A stretch of 64,000 nucleotides of DNA from Neckera pumila (GCA_963969595.1 OZ018412.1:13146501-13210500), one strand, 5' to 3'; positions 46,871-59,989 are shown, numbered from the stretch's first letter. Notes: a model not told the origin generated them from the sequence alone. Program-made: numbers and translations.

Positions 46871-48215
46871 AATGTGGATGATTCTAGCAAAACCAATGTC
46901 AACATGTCAACATGACTAATTTGGCAAAAACATTGTGCAATTTACATATTAATTCAAAGCTTTGTATGAAGATTTGAAGATGGGAAGAGGAAGTTGGGTG
47001 GTCAACTATGAAAAATGAGCACCAAGTGGACACAAGTGTGGTTCTTGACCTGCTATACTTCAAAGTTCAAATAATGCAAATCATAAGGTGCCAAAATGAT
47101 CCATCCATGTCTTCCAAATTTACAAAGATGCAACATTCAAGTTCAAATTAAGCTTGTCCACCACTCTAAGTCTCTTGGCACTAGTGCTGATTGACATTCA
47201 TATTCCACTAAGCATTGCACACAAATGGCAATCTCATTTTGGCAAGACTGCAGGATGCACATAAATAACTTTCATTCTAAAATATAGTCTAGTTGAATCC
47301 AAAGTGTTGGGTGGCATCAGATTCTTCAATGTACTCATGTTATACATTTAAGAAAGAAAAATCATTTAAAACACTATGGTTGTAGACTTTGAAGATTTAT
47401 CATTAGTTCCTCAAGAATTAAAAAAAATTGAAACAACTTGCGGCAAAAACATTTTTCTTTCAAAAATGTTTTAAAAGGACAAATAGTTCCAAAATTGCAA
47501 TCAATTCTCTATGCACCTCTTTCCTTATAACAATGCAGCCTGACTTGACTTTATGCCAATACATAATGTATCTTTTTCATAAAAATGTGCTGACCAAAAT
47601 ACAAACAATATAATCTTTGTTTTTCAATTTTTTGGGGGAATAACTTGAATTTAATAAGTCCAAATATGTGCAATATCCAAAGAAAGAAAACTGGCCATCT
47701 TATACTAAGTCCACATTGAAAGCAAGTTCACAATAATTTTGAGACTGTAATTTCTAATTTTGTTATGTGGGTACTCGCTTAGTTATGCACCTTAAGTTGT
47801 TTGCATATATAACTTACAATGTTTGGATTTTTAACAAGAAAATTCTGATGTTCTATTTTGGAGACAAGAAATAGGACAAGTATTTTTTGATATCACCTAG
47901 TTGAATTATTGTATATAAGGCTATTCAAAACCTAGTTTAGAATCATATAATTGTTAAAGATTCTTCCAATTCCAAAATTGCCATTTCAAATGGACAAGAT
48001 GGACAAATAATCCTTAATAGTTATACAATGGAATTAAAACATGCCAATTCAATATAATAGTAAGAGTATCTTAGCAAATAATCTAAATTCTATAGACCTT
48101 TTTTTTCTTGAAATTTAGAAAATTGAACTCAAAAACAAATCTTATATATTATTTTTCAATGAAGATTCTCTAATTGACTACAATTTAAGGCTTATTATAA
48201 TTTACATCACTAATT
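46871..48215. other. AT-rich intergenic stretch, nothing recognised
   Basis: No supported gene, RNA or element terminus was seen. Confidence 0.45.
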
Positions 48216-48220
48216 TGTAT

Positions 48221-48528
48221 CATTAGAGGAGTTTTGGGCCTCCTAAAAGATTGCAAGTTCCCGGATTGTGGGAATTCTGCAGGAATGCTGGGACGCTACC
48301 AAATGGCCAGGCTGACATTGGCTGATGTGGCCAAGCAACTGCCACATCATTTTAAAAATTAAAAAAAAAATATTTTGGTTGAAATGATATTTTAGTTAAA
48401 AAAAAGTTTTATTTTTATTTTTTTTGAAAAAAAAAATTTGACACTCCTGTACCTTTGTTCCCTAAATCTGGGCAGACTGGAGAACGGTCCTGAAACAGTC
48501 TTCTAAGGCCCCCAAAACTGCTCTAATG
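48221..48528. mobile_element. MITE with CATTAGAGGAGTTTTGG termini (copy 2)
   Basis: The left end is CATTAGAGGAGTTTTGGGCC and the right end, read inward, CATTAGAGCAGTTTTGGG. It is 308 bp and runs in opposite orientation to the copy at 25574-25807. The middle is a run of A and T. No coding capacity. Confidence 0.72.
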
Positions 48529-48529
48529 G

Positions 48530-49675
48530 GAATGGATTAAACTTTCATTGTAAAGGTGAATATATATTATGGAAGATAAGTTTTTTGAAATGTTTCTATG
48601 TTTTTTTAGTTGCCTAGGTTGAGCATTTAATTCTCAAGAAAAGGTGGCTTATGTTTTTATGAAATAACATTTGTACTCCTTAATAGTTAACATTTGTTCT
48701 ATCTTCATACAAAGTTTTAAAACTCAAGCCAAAAATTGTAATTATAGAAAGCTATCTAAGTTCTCAATTGTTTATCAAAGGAGCTTTGATCCTTAAGGTA
48801 TTAATTTACAAACCTATTTAGCCACCAAAAGCAATCTCATGACAATCCATCTATTCAAAGGGGAAAAAACTACAAAGCTCATACGAATAGATTGTTTTCA
48901 ATTGGATTCTGCATAATTAATCATTGATCACCTAATATCCATTTTCTAAATGATGAATAGAGTATTTTAGGACAACATTCAATCAAATTAATGTTTGAAT
49001 CTTTAATTCTTGAGTCCACTCTAATTTATGTGTAAATTTGGTTAGGTTTCATTTTTGGATTTTTGCATGAAATTTTTAGCTTAGTTCCTAAGACTCTTGC
49101 TTACATGTATAGCTTTGCTTCATGTCATTTTAACAAATATTGCAAAATTTAATAAGGTTTTCTAAAACTTCAATGTCAAATTGAATAACATACTATTATT
49201 TATTTATAATTTCAAAATTCTACTTGGTACTAGAAATCTATATGTATACAAACAAATCAAAATCATTCTATCTTGAATGATTGATCAAATGAAAGTTACG
49301 AGGAGTTTTGTTTTATTGGTAGGGAAAGTGGAAACAACATTTAAGTCATTATATAATCCTCAATTTTGAAATTTTGAAATACAAACAAAAGCATAGGATA
49401 TGCCTTTCAAAAAGAATTGTCCAGCGGTATATATTTTTCTAAAGTTTAAGTCAAAGTTATTAGCCATTGAGGATTTTTTTTCATGTTGAACCTTTTTCCA
49501 CTTACAAGACTAAATGATATTTTTACTATCTCTCTTCTAACTAAGACTGGCAATAAAATCCATTCATTATCACATATTGTAACCTTCTCCAACCACTTTC
49601 ATTGCCATATAATGCAAGGCAATTGGAAAGAATTATAATTTCATTTTCCATTCACTAATAAATCCTTGAATACCA
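48530..49675. other. AT-rich intergenic stretch, nothing recognised
   Basis: No supported gene, RNA or element terminus was seen. Confidence 0.45.
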
Positions 49676-49679
49676 AATT

Positions 49680-49890
49680 GGTGACCGTGGAAATCATCCC
49701 TTTTGGCATTGTATGACACCGTCTTCTTTGAAAAAAACAAAAGTGCTCACTGGAGGTCAAACTTATTCAAGATCTCCCCTTTCTACACAAAATTTCGAAG
49801 ATGAATAGTTGCACTTTTGCCCTACATTGAAGGATTCTTTGTCATTCATTGACTAGAAAATGGATGCGACGTCATTTATAGATTAAAAGA
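49680..49890. repeat. Single-arm copy of the CCCTTGAAGGACGG element
   Basis: GGTGACCGTGGAAATCATCC, AAGTGCTCACTGGAGGTC, GATGAATAGTTGCACTTTTG and TTCTTTGTCATTCATTGA follow the arm of the hairpin at 37743-38197 in order. The outer terminus is degraded. Confidence 0.6.
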
Positions 49891-50132
49891 GCTCTAGATC
49901 TCCTAAATCAAATTTGACCATCATAATTTAGTTGTAAGAGATAATGTCTAATAACCAACTCGCCGATGCAATATACAACATACAGAAAACCAACCTTTAA
50001 CCACCAAAAGTCTAATTATATCTTCACGTATTGGTAGTGTATACTTTTGTTCTAAAATATATCCTTTGGATACATAAGAGAAGAATTGAGATGAGAATAG
50101 TAATTGCCTACTTCACCTTTCATCTTAGTTTA

Positions 50133-50175
50133 CAGTTCAATATCCTACTAGTATAGTTCAGTATCCTACTAGTAT
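50133..50175. repeat. 20-bp tandem duplication
   Basis: AGTTCAATATCCTACTAGTAT is followed at once by AGTTCAGTATCCTACTAGTAT, one base apart in sequence. No role apparent. Confidence 0.8.
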
Positions 50176-50539
50176 GTGTAGGTCAATTTTGCAAATAATT
50201 AGGGAAAATTTGGAATATGTCTAAAATTTAAAAAAAATTATACAACTAATTCTAAAAATAAAAAAAAAAAATTCATTGTTCCTAATTCTAAAATACCCAA
50301 AAACTATTCTTGAGAAAATTTAAAAAAAGGAACACACGTAAGCATGAATAGGAAAATCAATTCAAAATTAGGAGTGTAGAAAGAGCCAAGTGTTGAAAGT
50401 GAAGAAATCCAAATCTAGCTACCGGACCATCCAAATTTTAAAATTAAATTATTTCGGCACCAATGTGCCGAATCCATTAGAGAGAATTGGGGACAAATTG
50501 GGGAATGGGCCTAAAACGACCCTTTCTTGACCCCAAATC

Positions 50540-51409
50540 CCTTCTAATGTGACCTGAACGTACGGTACACTGGAAACGCGTGCAGTACAGGTGGATCTTA
50601 TCCAGGTAACGAAACCTAAACCCTAACCTCAATCTCTCCCGCGAGAATATTGCCTTGAACTGACTTGCGTGTTAATAGCCGCTGACAAAAAGTGATAAAA
50701 GTTTTCTCTCCTGAATCTTCATCCTTTCTTTCGAATCCAGATTCCAAAAGAAGAGGATCAAAGAATCGAAAGAGAATCGCTTTCTGTTGCTCTGGCAAGG
50801 TATGTTTTTCATAGTAAACAAATTAAAACCAAAAACAATTTCTACTTTATCGCTTGCCAGTCTCAATCCCTGGGGTCTTCATGCGGTGATTTGTATTATT
50901 TTGCTTCCAGCAATGAGCTTGCCCCTTATGTTTCACGAAAAACGAAAGAAAAAAACCCAACAGAATTGCTACTCTCACCTCCATGATTCGAGTATGGTTC
51001 CGTCAGTCAAGAGTCTCACCGTTCAGTTTCGACTCCGAGGTATCACCACGGGATGCGAAAGCCGTTCCTGTTTTATGGGTTTCTTGATCTCAGACAAGTG
51101 GGTACTCCTTTACGAAGTTGACAATACAACACGCGGAGTCGGATTCCAAAGTCTGCAACATGGGCATATACCAAAAGAGGGCAAAAGCAGTGGCGATCAT
51201 CTTCAAGCTGTGATCAGTATGTATATTCAACACTGTTTCACTAAGAGTTTCATCAACTAAGGCAATTCACATTAAAAAAAACTAATCACCTATGATGGTT
51301 ATTCACAATTCCTTGTCACTCCGTAAGTGCAGGCCCGCTTCTTTCTTCGTTCTCTCCAGGGCCATCAAGTAGCAAGCAAGAGCCTGGGGCTCACGTCCAC
51401 TACTGCTGA
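50540..51409 (+). CDS. Tentative small spliced gene of unknown function
   Basis: GC rises from about 50540. A leader exon would end at a good donor (GGCAAG|GTATGTTT, exon end 50799). An acceptor (TTTTGCTTCCAG) precedes ATG at 50913. The frame runs to 51216 (donor A|GTATGT), and an acceptor (AAGTGCAG) opens an exon at 51333 that stops at 51407-51409. The product would be about 126 residues with a basic start (HEKRKKK) and a middle patch VKSLTVQFRLRG. I recognise no family. It converges on the NADP-MDH gene, leaving about 270 bases between the stop codons, so part of it could instead be antisense or untranslated sequence. Confidence 0.3.
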
Positions 51410-51676
51410 CAGCCTCCTGAATTTTCTATTGCATTCGCAACAAGATGCTCCCAGTCTCAAAATGGAAGAGGACATGTGCAGAGAAAACTCAAGGAAAAAA
51501 AATCTACAAGCGCGCACCTCCTCCTCCTCCCTGGCGGACAGCCCGTAGCTTACAACAGTCTTGCCAGTCATCAACATTCCATTCCGCCACCGGGAACCTA
51601 ACAGCTACGTATTAGAAAATCACAAGGAAAGTGGACATGACGATTTAAGAGGCTAATTCCATGATTGAGATCCATC

Positions 51677-53056
51677 TTACTGCTCTCCGGGTAACATTGT
51701 GTCACCGTCGGGAAGGTCACAGTAGCCGTTCTCTTGGCCGATGAGATGCGATACGCACTTCTTCTCCGCAACTACCTCATCTTCCGACTTTTTGATGCGC
51801 TCACGCAAGTAGTCGTCCACTTGACAATCCGTGACCAACTCCCAGCCACCATCGCCATTGGAGCGGCACGGCATGCTGAAGATGATGTCCTCGGCAATTC
51901 CGTAAGGGTTGCCGTTCGTGTACACCCCTGAAGAAAACCAATCGCCCTCCAGGGTGGGAGTGACGAGAGATTTGATGGCGTCAGCGATCGACACCGCCGT
52001 AGACGCGGCCGACGATCGCCCCCATTTCTTAATGAGCGCGCCGCCGCGCTTCTGCACTCGCGGCGTGAACTCCTCCTTCAACCACTTCTCGTCCTGGATC
52101 ACATCCACCACGCGCGCGCCGTGGATCTTGGCGTTCAAGAAATCGGGCACTTGCGTGGTCGAGTGATTGCCCCAGATGGTGACGTTGGAGACGTTGTCGT
52201 AGAAGACGCTGGCCTTGAGAGCTAATTGGCACTTGGCTCGATTCTCGTCCAATCTCGTGAGGGCGTGAAAATTCAAGGGGTTGAGACGCGGCGCATTCTT
52301 CATCGCGATCAACGCGTTCGTGTTGCACGGATTGCCCACCACCATCACCTTCACGTCGGGGCTCGCGACGGCGTTCAGCGCTCTCCCTTGCTGCGCGAAG
52401 ATCTGCCCGTTAAGGTCGAGCAAGTCGGCTCTCTCCATGCCGGGACCTCGAGGCTTGGCGCCGATGAGGAGGGCCCAGTCGGCGTCAGTGAAAACCTCCT
52501 CCGCATCAATGCCGATGTTCACCTCTCTCAAGAGCGGGAAGAGCGAATCCTCCAACTCCATGGCCACCCCCTCTAGGGCGTCGCGCGACCGCTCGGACCC
52601 CAGCAAGTTGAGCACAATGGGCTGGTCCTGGCCAAACACTTCTCCGGACGCGAGCTTGAACAACAGATGGTTCGCAATCATCCCCGCGGCACCGGACACG
52701 GCGATGCGGACAGTCTTCTTCCATGTCTTGGGCCTCTCGCCCTCCTTCAAATCGTAGGTGACACAGAAAACACCATAGCATTGCCCTCTCTTCTGGCTCT
52801 CCGCCACACCGCTGGCAGGACTCTCGCTCAACGATTTCTCGGCGGTGCTCGGGGCAACATACGCCACCACACGACCTCCTCGCCTCCTCGGAGCTCTCGC
52901 CACTGTCACGCACCCCCCAGTCGCCACTCTGCGGCCCAGAAACGCACTACACAACCCATGTCCGCCGCCGTCCAGCTTCCCAAACGCATTGCCATGACTG
53001 CTCACTAAGGCCCCGGCAGCCGCGTTCCCCGCAACAGCAGCAGCAGCAGCAGCCAT
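51677..53056 (-). CDS. Chloroplast NADP-dependent malate dehydrogenase
   Basis: It reduces oxaloacetate to malate with NADPH in the stroma, exporting reducing power (malate valve). The frame is open from ATG 53173 (498 residues). I prefer ATG 53056, which has the GCCATGGC context and opens an Ala/Arg-rich transit peptide; ATG 53065 is also possible. In 498-residue numbering, redox Cys132/Cys137 sit in CYGVFC, the dinucleotide fold has SGAAGM, NADP choice is set by GSERS (192-196), Cys315 lies in AKCQLA and catalytic His337 in WGNHS. The C-terminal extension carries Cys473/Cys485 and ends PGEQ. The Cys24-Cys207-His229 and Cys365-Cys377 spacings of the sorghum enzyme are reproduced exactly (183, 205 and 12). 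It is uninterrupted by introns and much GC-richer than its surroundings. Confidence 0.96.
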   Translation of the reverse strand: MAAAAAAVAGNAAAGALVSSHGNAFGKLDGGGHGLCSAFLGRRVATGGCVTVARAPRRRGGRVVAYVAPSTAEKSLSESPASGVAESQKRGQCYGVFCVTYDLKEGERPKTWKKTVRIAVSGAAGMIANHLLFKLASGEVFGQDQPIVLNLLGSERSRDALEGVAMELEDSLFPLLREVNIGIDAEEVFTDADWALLIGAKPRGPGMERADLLDLNGQIFAQQGRALNAVASPDVKVMVVGNPCNTNALIAMKNAPRLNPLNFHALTRLDENRAKCQLALKASVFYDNVSNVTIWGNHSTTQVPDFLNAKIHGARVVDVIQDEKWLKEEFTPRVQKRGGALIKKWGRSSAASTAVSIADAIKSLVTPTLEGDWFSSGVYTNGNPYGIAEDIIFSMPCRSNGDGGWELVTDCQVDDYLRERIKKSEDEVVAEKKCVSHLIGQENGYCDLPDGDTMLPGEQ

Positions 53057-53940
53057 GGCGACCATGTCCTTTCCCCCCTCAACCGCAAACCTCTCCACCC
53101 ACAAGCCCTCACACCCAGATCTCGCACCCCACCTCTCTCGCAGCAACAATTGAGTGCCAGAATCCAGGGCCAAAGCGATGATTTGACAACCCTAGGCCAC
53201 CAAACGAACACTAAACAGTGGCGCACGATGATTGGCAACCCACTTCGTAACTCAGTGCGAGAGAGACGGACTCTCCTCAGTCCTCACAGCCCTCCTCACT
53301 CTCTTCAGTATCGCCCCAGCAACTCCAGTTGATGATAAGATGCTATTGGTCGGACGGCAGCAACCAATTGTACCCTCGACTTTGATAATTTACAAAACTC
53401 CAGCGAATTCAGTCCTGGCAACTTTCTGACAAAAAGACGAATTCCCGGCTGTAACGGAACCCAAAAAACTCATGGCAACGGACTCGGACTGAAGCCAAGG
53501 CCCTTTATCACAATCTTTCGACTTTCAAAGACGATGAAGTAAGTTCAAGCCTTGGCACCACTGGATTCACCCATAAATGGAGTGCAAGTTTTACACTTAC
53601 GCTAAGATAATCGCATCCCGAATTCCTCGATGATCGTATCATTAGCTCATGATAGGATTGATGGGAATTAACGTGTTTGCGCAAATTTGAGGGAGCAAGT
53701 GCGAGGAAGAGTTGGACTGAGGAAAAGGGGAGGTCGTTAGAGTGTCCACGTGGTGGATAGTGTACTGTACTGGCAATGCGTTGTTGTGGAAGTGCAGGAA
53801 GGGAACGCAACGCCAGGACGACGACAGGGTTCTGCCGTTGCAATCGGAAGTCGCGTGGGGTGGTGGGGGGAGCGAAAAGCATGAGGAGAATGGAAGGCGA
53901 GGATTTTCCAAAAATATCGGGCGGTTGAGGCACTACGCTA
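53057..53940 (-). promoter_or_regulatory. NADP-MDH upstream region with a palindromic G-box
   Basis: A perfect G-box, CCACGTGG, lies at 53746-53753, roughly 690 bases upstream of the preferred start. G-boxes bind bZIP and bHLH factors and are common in light-responsive plant promoters, which would suit a light-activated chloroplast enzyme. GC content falls sharply beyond about 53940, marking the edge of the gene island. Frames on the minus strand here (for example 53508-53933) show no motif and are probably chance. Confidence 0.5.
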
Positions 53941-55836
53941 ATATGAATTCAAAATTTGCAAATTTTATTATGTGTGGCAAATAAAAAATTCCTCCATTTT
54001 TTTCCAAGGTAAATTCATCTACAAGTAGGGCCCACTTTATAGGATGGGTTTTGGCATCTTGCAGTTGCAACCATAAGAGATGCATCTAAAACGTCCGCCA
54101 CTTTTTTTGCCCCTAGATGAGTTCAAACTATGCTTTTTTTTTAAGAATGTGAATGATAGACTCTTTGAGAAGAATCCATTCTAGGTCTTTTATGATTTTC
54201 TAAGACTTATGTAATATTTTATGAATTTTCAAAGTTGGAAGCATAGGGTAGCTACTTTGTCACTGAAGTTTTTGCATTTTCTTTTGAGGGCTAGATTCAA
54301 GTTATTTGTGCCCAGAAAGAATGACTTTTTCCTAGGCTCTAATTGAAACAAAATTTATATTTTCGTAAAGTTATTTATGTGAGTTGCTAATTTTTAAATT
54401 TTTTGGTAAAAATTTGATATTTCTTATGAAGTTTTTGAAAAAGAAGGTGAAGGAAATTCATACCAAATACAAATGAGCTTTAAAATATGGAAAGTCCACC
54501 ATGTGTACACTCTATACATTATAGTGTAGAATAATATACTAAAAATCAAAAGTTTGCTTCATTCTACGAATGGAAAATTAATTATGGTTATTTGCACAAC
54601 ATTCAAATTGCAATAAAATATCAATTTTAAAAGTTAAAAAAAAACTCAAATTGGAGTAGGAAAATAGACTTAGTAAATTTCATTTCATTGGTTGGGCTCA
54701 AATTCAAAAATAGATTGTTTTAAAGTTTAAATTCAAACCAAAAATAAAGAAACAAAAGTTTTTAAAAAACACTTCAAGGTGATCAATGGATTAAATATCT
54801 TCTTCTTTAAAAAATTCAATAATACTTTAACGATGAAATATTTAATACAATCCACTTTGAATGCATTCAACCAAGTTCCTAAAGAAATATGATGAAAAAT
54901 AGTCTTTTTAATCATCCCTATAGTAGCTCCTTACAATCATCTATTAGTTGTAACATTGTTATAATGTTATCTCTATTTTTTCTATTGAAATTAATATATC
55001 TAAGTAGTGCTTTGGGACTATACATCAAGGTTGTACATTTCATTTATTTTGGGCCATGTTGAAAGACATCTTTGCTAGAATGATGAATGTATTTGGATCC
55101 TACATAGTAAAGTATGCAAATACAGATGAAAATTCATTTATTCATCAAAAAAGCTTATGCGTTCATCCCCCTAAAATGTTACCATCTAAGATTTTCTAGC
55201 AATTTAGTATTTTCATCCATTGAGAAGAAGGAAGGTAGCTCAACAAGTATTCCTCCAAAAGATTTTGGTATTCCTTCTGTCCCAAAATGATCTTCCTATT
55301 GTGATGTGGAGGAAGGACCTGAAAATAAAGCATATGCACACAGCTCGACATAGAGTTATTACAAAAATTCTCCCCATAATGGACAATTGGGTGGACATTT
55401 TTTGTTAGTGTGGCCATCAAACCAAAGTGTAGTTGGACTTAACATGGAAAGTAATCAAAGTATGATTTTGATGAACAGTTTTGTTACTACATAGATTGTG
55501 AGTCAATTGGTTGCGCCTTTTCAATTGCACTTTTTGGAGCTACTATAAATTATTTGATACACGAGTTATTGAGCTGCAGTGGCCAATTGGAATATGCATG
55601 GACAAGGGAATGACAATACATAGTGCGAGGAAACCGGCATAATACAATATAAAGCGCAAGAACTCTAAAAACAATTGACCAGCAATGCTCTTCCAAAATA
55701 GCCAAAAAATATCAGTCTTTACTACTCCACAATTCCATTTTGAAAAGCAGTCTACTCTAAGGTCAGATTCATTAAACAAATTTCAAAACATAATTAAATA
55801 TGGCATCTAATAAAATTTTCAGAAATATAACGTAGC
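53941..55836. other. AT-rich intergenic stretch, nothing recognised
   Basis: No supported gene, RNA or element terminus was seen before the second CACTA element. Confidence 0.45.
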
Positions 55837-55839
55837 ATA

Positions 55840-58481
55840 GGCTACAAGAAAATGGGCAAATATGTGACTGCAAAGAACAACTTCATAGAAAATGTGACTT
55901 CAAAACAACTAGTGCTCTCTAATTGCACCAGCTCTGCTAACTCTACAGCATCCAAGTGAAGGTAGAGTCACGTTTGCGACTACAAGATGAAGAATGACAA
56001 GGGGTGAGTTTCATCCACTGCATTCCGTTCATAGCATTGTTGACTTTCTGATGTGGCATAGCAGCATTCTATTGCAACTTATCTTCAATACAGCACAACT
56101 AAAAAATGACTAAAGTATAACTAGTAGACAACTTTTAGAAGTTTTGGCTTGTTGATGGAAAAAGAAAAAGAAAGACGCCACTACAAAAGACGTGGCGGAA
56201 AAAGATGTTCTAAGCAACTTGGGTTTCACTGCAGGGTTACTAGAGAATGATTGATTAGTCACTACACCTTACTAGGTACTTTGGCACAAAATAGTTTTAT
56301 ACTTCAGGATGTTTCTGTGTGCCATGTTGTTAAAAGATGCAAATTTGGCAAAACAATGTGTTGTCCACAAATAAATTAATAAATACTAGGCAATTACAGT
56401 GCCTTAGCTCCTAATTACTTTGAATATGCACTTATTGAAATAATAAAAAAAAGTTTAAAGATTTTGCATTGCAAATGCATGATGATGTCATTGAAGATTA
56501 GGGTGTGATTTTGATAGATTAGTAAGACCACCCTTAACTGACAAATTGATGATGGTTTCTCCTTTTTAGTGGTATATATTGCTTTCTTCCTTGGATTTTC
56601 CTATAATATTTTTTTAATATCCTACAAATATAGAAGTAATTATTTTTGACGAATTTTGCCACTGTTATTAAATAACATTTGAATAACTTATATGATTTAG
56701 CTTTGAACCTATAGGGGTCACAAGAAGCACATTGTGAGGGATTTCTTATATCAGCTCTTTTAGGCATTTTGGAATTATTATAAAAATGCTTGACAATGAC
56801 ACGATTTACAGTAATGAGTCTCCATGGCGGAACTACTATGTAGGCCATTGTGGTTGCGTGTATGCATGACCTCTAAGGCTAGCTCTTATAGTAGTGCGTT
56901 TAATAATAGACTAGAATATAGACAACAATGCGTAGAACAGAGCCATGCCCTGCAACCATGCTTTACTTCAATATGAATGCAAAAACACTAGGGGTTTACT
57001 TAATTATGTGTCTTCAATTGTCCAAGTATAGAATCTGACATTGGCAATGCGTTTGGAAGTTGTTCATATGTGCTTTTGCCTTCCATAGATGATTGCGTCA
57101 CGATTCCGTTGCCACTACAGAATGACTTTTGGCGATGGAAGATGGTAATGCAGAAGTCATAAACCATTGAGTACCTATTGCACTACATTTTTGAAGTCTT
57201 CCATAGTTCTATTCACTATGCACTATAGATACACCCTGCATGCCACTTTCTTTGCATCATGGCCAAAACTAGGACAACTATACATGCACATGTCTTTTGC
57301 AACTGATCTTTGTGATCCAAGTACTCTTCAAGTGCTAGAAATTTGTCATCTATCAACAATTTGATGTCTCCTATTAGATAAATCGTCTTTGCTAGAATTG
57401 GCCACCTTTAGGGAGCATTCAACCTTATGCATACAACAAGGTAGACAAAATTCAAGAAAAATGTTAAAAAATGTTAAGAGAAACATCTTTTTCATTTTTG
57501 GCTTTCTCTAATTTATCCATAACTTTTGAAGTGAGTCTTGAAATCTGAAACGGATTTTTGGAGATGAAAAAAGGATTGGTTTACCAACTTTTATTTATTC
57601 AAAGTTTTTTGAAAAAAAATCATATATAATGCAAGGAGTATAATGCCCATTGCATGGGAAGTAGTCGTGAGGTCTGAAATATTAATTAGAACACAATTTT
57701 TGCATTAGTTACATATCCCACATGGTTTGTCTTGCCTCCTACCACCCCACTTGTGTAAAGGTCTTGTCATTTCATCTCTTCATACTCACACACTAAGTGG
57801 CTTTGGAAGCCATACAACACATTTTGTCAAATATGGTGTCTGGCATATAGTGTATTGTATATGGTGTATTGTGTATGGAATATTGTTGTGGAATTGTAAA
57901 TGTATTCATGCAATTCTAAAATGACTACTTCCCATGCAATGAGCTTTATACTCCTTGCATACATCACTGCAACTTAAAAATAATAGGAAAATGACTCCCC
58001 TTGTCCTTGGGGAGTGATCTGAATTTAAATCTATGTCACTTCAGGAGGACTATGGAATGACTTGCCATGTGGCAATCCATTTGAATGGCACAAAGATTCC
58101 CTCGCAACTTCTAAATGACTATTTAATGACTTCCGAAGTGGCTGTCCACGTCAGATTTATAATGGGTCTATCATAACTTCAAAATGACTTGCAAATGATT
58201 GGCCACGTGGAATGGAAGGTTAGAAGCACTTTCCACATGGCAGCACAACAGCCATTTCCTTAAGCTGAACTTTCTTTATCAATTCAATGATAACTATTTC
58301 TCATCCATTTATACATCCAAGATACATTTGGATTGGTGATAATACAATGGTAGTTGTTTACGTAAACGACTTGTCCTAAATGACTATAGGACCCTCTAGT
58401 TGTATTGCAATCATATCTGTCCAAAATGACTGCTTTCCAGTCGTATTTCCCAGTCATTTATTCTGTGATTTTCTTGTAGTG
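55840..58481 (+). mobile_element. Non-autonomous CACTA (En/Spm-type) transposon, copy 2
   Basis: The left end is GGCTACAAGAAAATGGG (first two bases changed from CACTAC) and the right end GATTTTCTTGTAGTG. The target duplication is ATA on both sides (55837-55839 and 58482-58484). Length is 2642 bp and the order of blocks follows copy 1: GACTGCAAAGAAC near the left, the CCTACCACCCCACTTG block in the middle, and AATGACT-type repeats toward the right. No transposase is encoded. The two copies sit at unrelated sites with different target duplications, so they are separate insertions of one family. Confidence 0.87.
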
Positions 58482-58707
58482 ATAATTGAAAGAAAATATT
58501 AATGAAAATAATCTATATCCTCAAGAAAACCACAAAGACGAAGTTGTAAATGTTGGTGAAGCTACAAGTATTGGTAAAGTCTTGAGTACCAATATAGCTG
58601 TGAGTATTGCTATAAGTCTGGGAGTATTGTGAAGCATGCTAAAGTTCACTAAATATTCCAAGTCCTGTAAAATGAACTTCAAAAAAATTCTAAATCGAGT
58701 CAATGAA

Positions 58708-59429
58708 CGGTGATTGCACCAAAAACCTATCCTATTTTGTATCACACCTTGCATGTTGATTTGTATTTTGGCCATAACTTTTACAATTTAGCTCCAAATG
58801 ACTCAAAATTCATAAGCAAGGTACTTAAACCTATTATACGCCTTGTCAAATTTTTTGGATTTAAAAAATATATATTTTAGTGTCTAAAATAGCCCCCAAT
58901 TTATCTCACACTTGTCAATTTTTTTTAACAAAGTAGTCCTACGAAAAACAAATTTGGAACTAAAATTTGGAAGAAATGGTCTTTTAATATACTTTTAGCT
59001 ACATTTCAAAAGATTTTTAAAAATAATTAATTATATGCCATGTAGAAGTCCACAAAGTGAGCCTCTTTTTGCTTGCTTTTTGAAACATGTAAAAAATTAT
59101 TTTGGCAATTTTTTTGGTGAATGATCATTCCTATAAAGTTTTTACAAATGGCCAATTTTTTGTTTTTTATTTAAATTTTTTATTATTTTCTACTAATTAA
59201 AAAATTTAAGTATGTATTTTTTTGAGATTTGGCACTTTTCTAATTCTCCTACTCAGAGAATTTTTCTATGTTTCTTCTTTGATGGTTTCCTTCATCTTAT
59301 AGGTATGTACATTGGCCATACTTTAAAAAAAAATTAAAATTTGTTTTTTTAATTTGAAATTTATCCACAGAAAAAGGCATTTGTATTGTAAAATGCAACA
59401 AAAATGGCAAGTTTTTCTTGCAATCACAC
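58708..59429. mobile_element. Element of the ATTGCAAGAAACACTT family (copy 2)
   Basis: The left end is GGTGATTGCACCAAAAACC and the right end AAGTTTTTCTTGCAATCAC. The interior GGCCATAACTTTTACAATT and AGCTCCAAATGACTCAAAA follows the copy at 480-690. Length is about 720 bp with no coding capacity. No secure target duplication was found. Confidence 0.6.
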
Positions 59430-59985
59430 CAAATTAAAATTCAACCAAAAAAGAAATGATTTTGTATGAGGCTTAATAAATCTGATTCCAATGTATAGTA
59501 ATCCAAAATTGAAAATTTTTTGGACAATAAAAGTGCATTGAATCCTATTGACTACTCAAATTTTTTTTGAAAAAATGTTATTTTCAACCTTAATCCGGAA
59601 CATTTTGTCTAATAGGAAGACCATTTTGGGATTGAAGAAATACTATTTTTGATGAAATTTTTGTTTTGAAAAAATCAAATTGATTTGAACTATAGGAAAA
59701 AAAGGTATGCATTGACAGAAGTGGTACGCATAATGAACTATGAATACAACCATTGCAGAGAGTTTTATTTAGGGAAACTCTTGAGAAATGTCATGGTCTA
59801 CATTTCCATTCCAAATCGCTCCTGTGAAGACCTCGAGACATTTATACAATATTAGAAACCTGGGTTCTTTTTGGTGTCAGGCCTTGAACATGGATGTCCA
59901 ACGAAACATCACGGTTCTAGCAACAACCCACTAAAGGTATATTTTCTTAGACAACTTGTGATAATTCTATGTGATAATCTATAAG
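59430..59985. other. Intergenic stretch, nothing recognised
   Basis: No supported gene, RNA or element terminus was seen. Confidence 0.45.
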
Positions 59986-59989
59986 TTAT

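Noticed and set aside
52029..52913. Long open frames on other frames and strands over the NADP-MDH gene
   Set aside because: High GC keeps several frames open. The MDH frame explains the sequence with full motif content, so the others are shadows.
53508..53933. 141-codon minus-strand frame upstream of NADP-MDH
   Set aside because: It lies in the presumed promoter, carries no motif and overlaps the G-box. Most likely chance.
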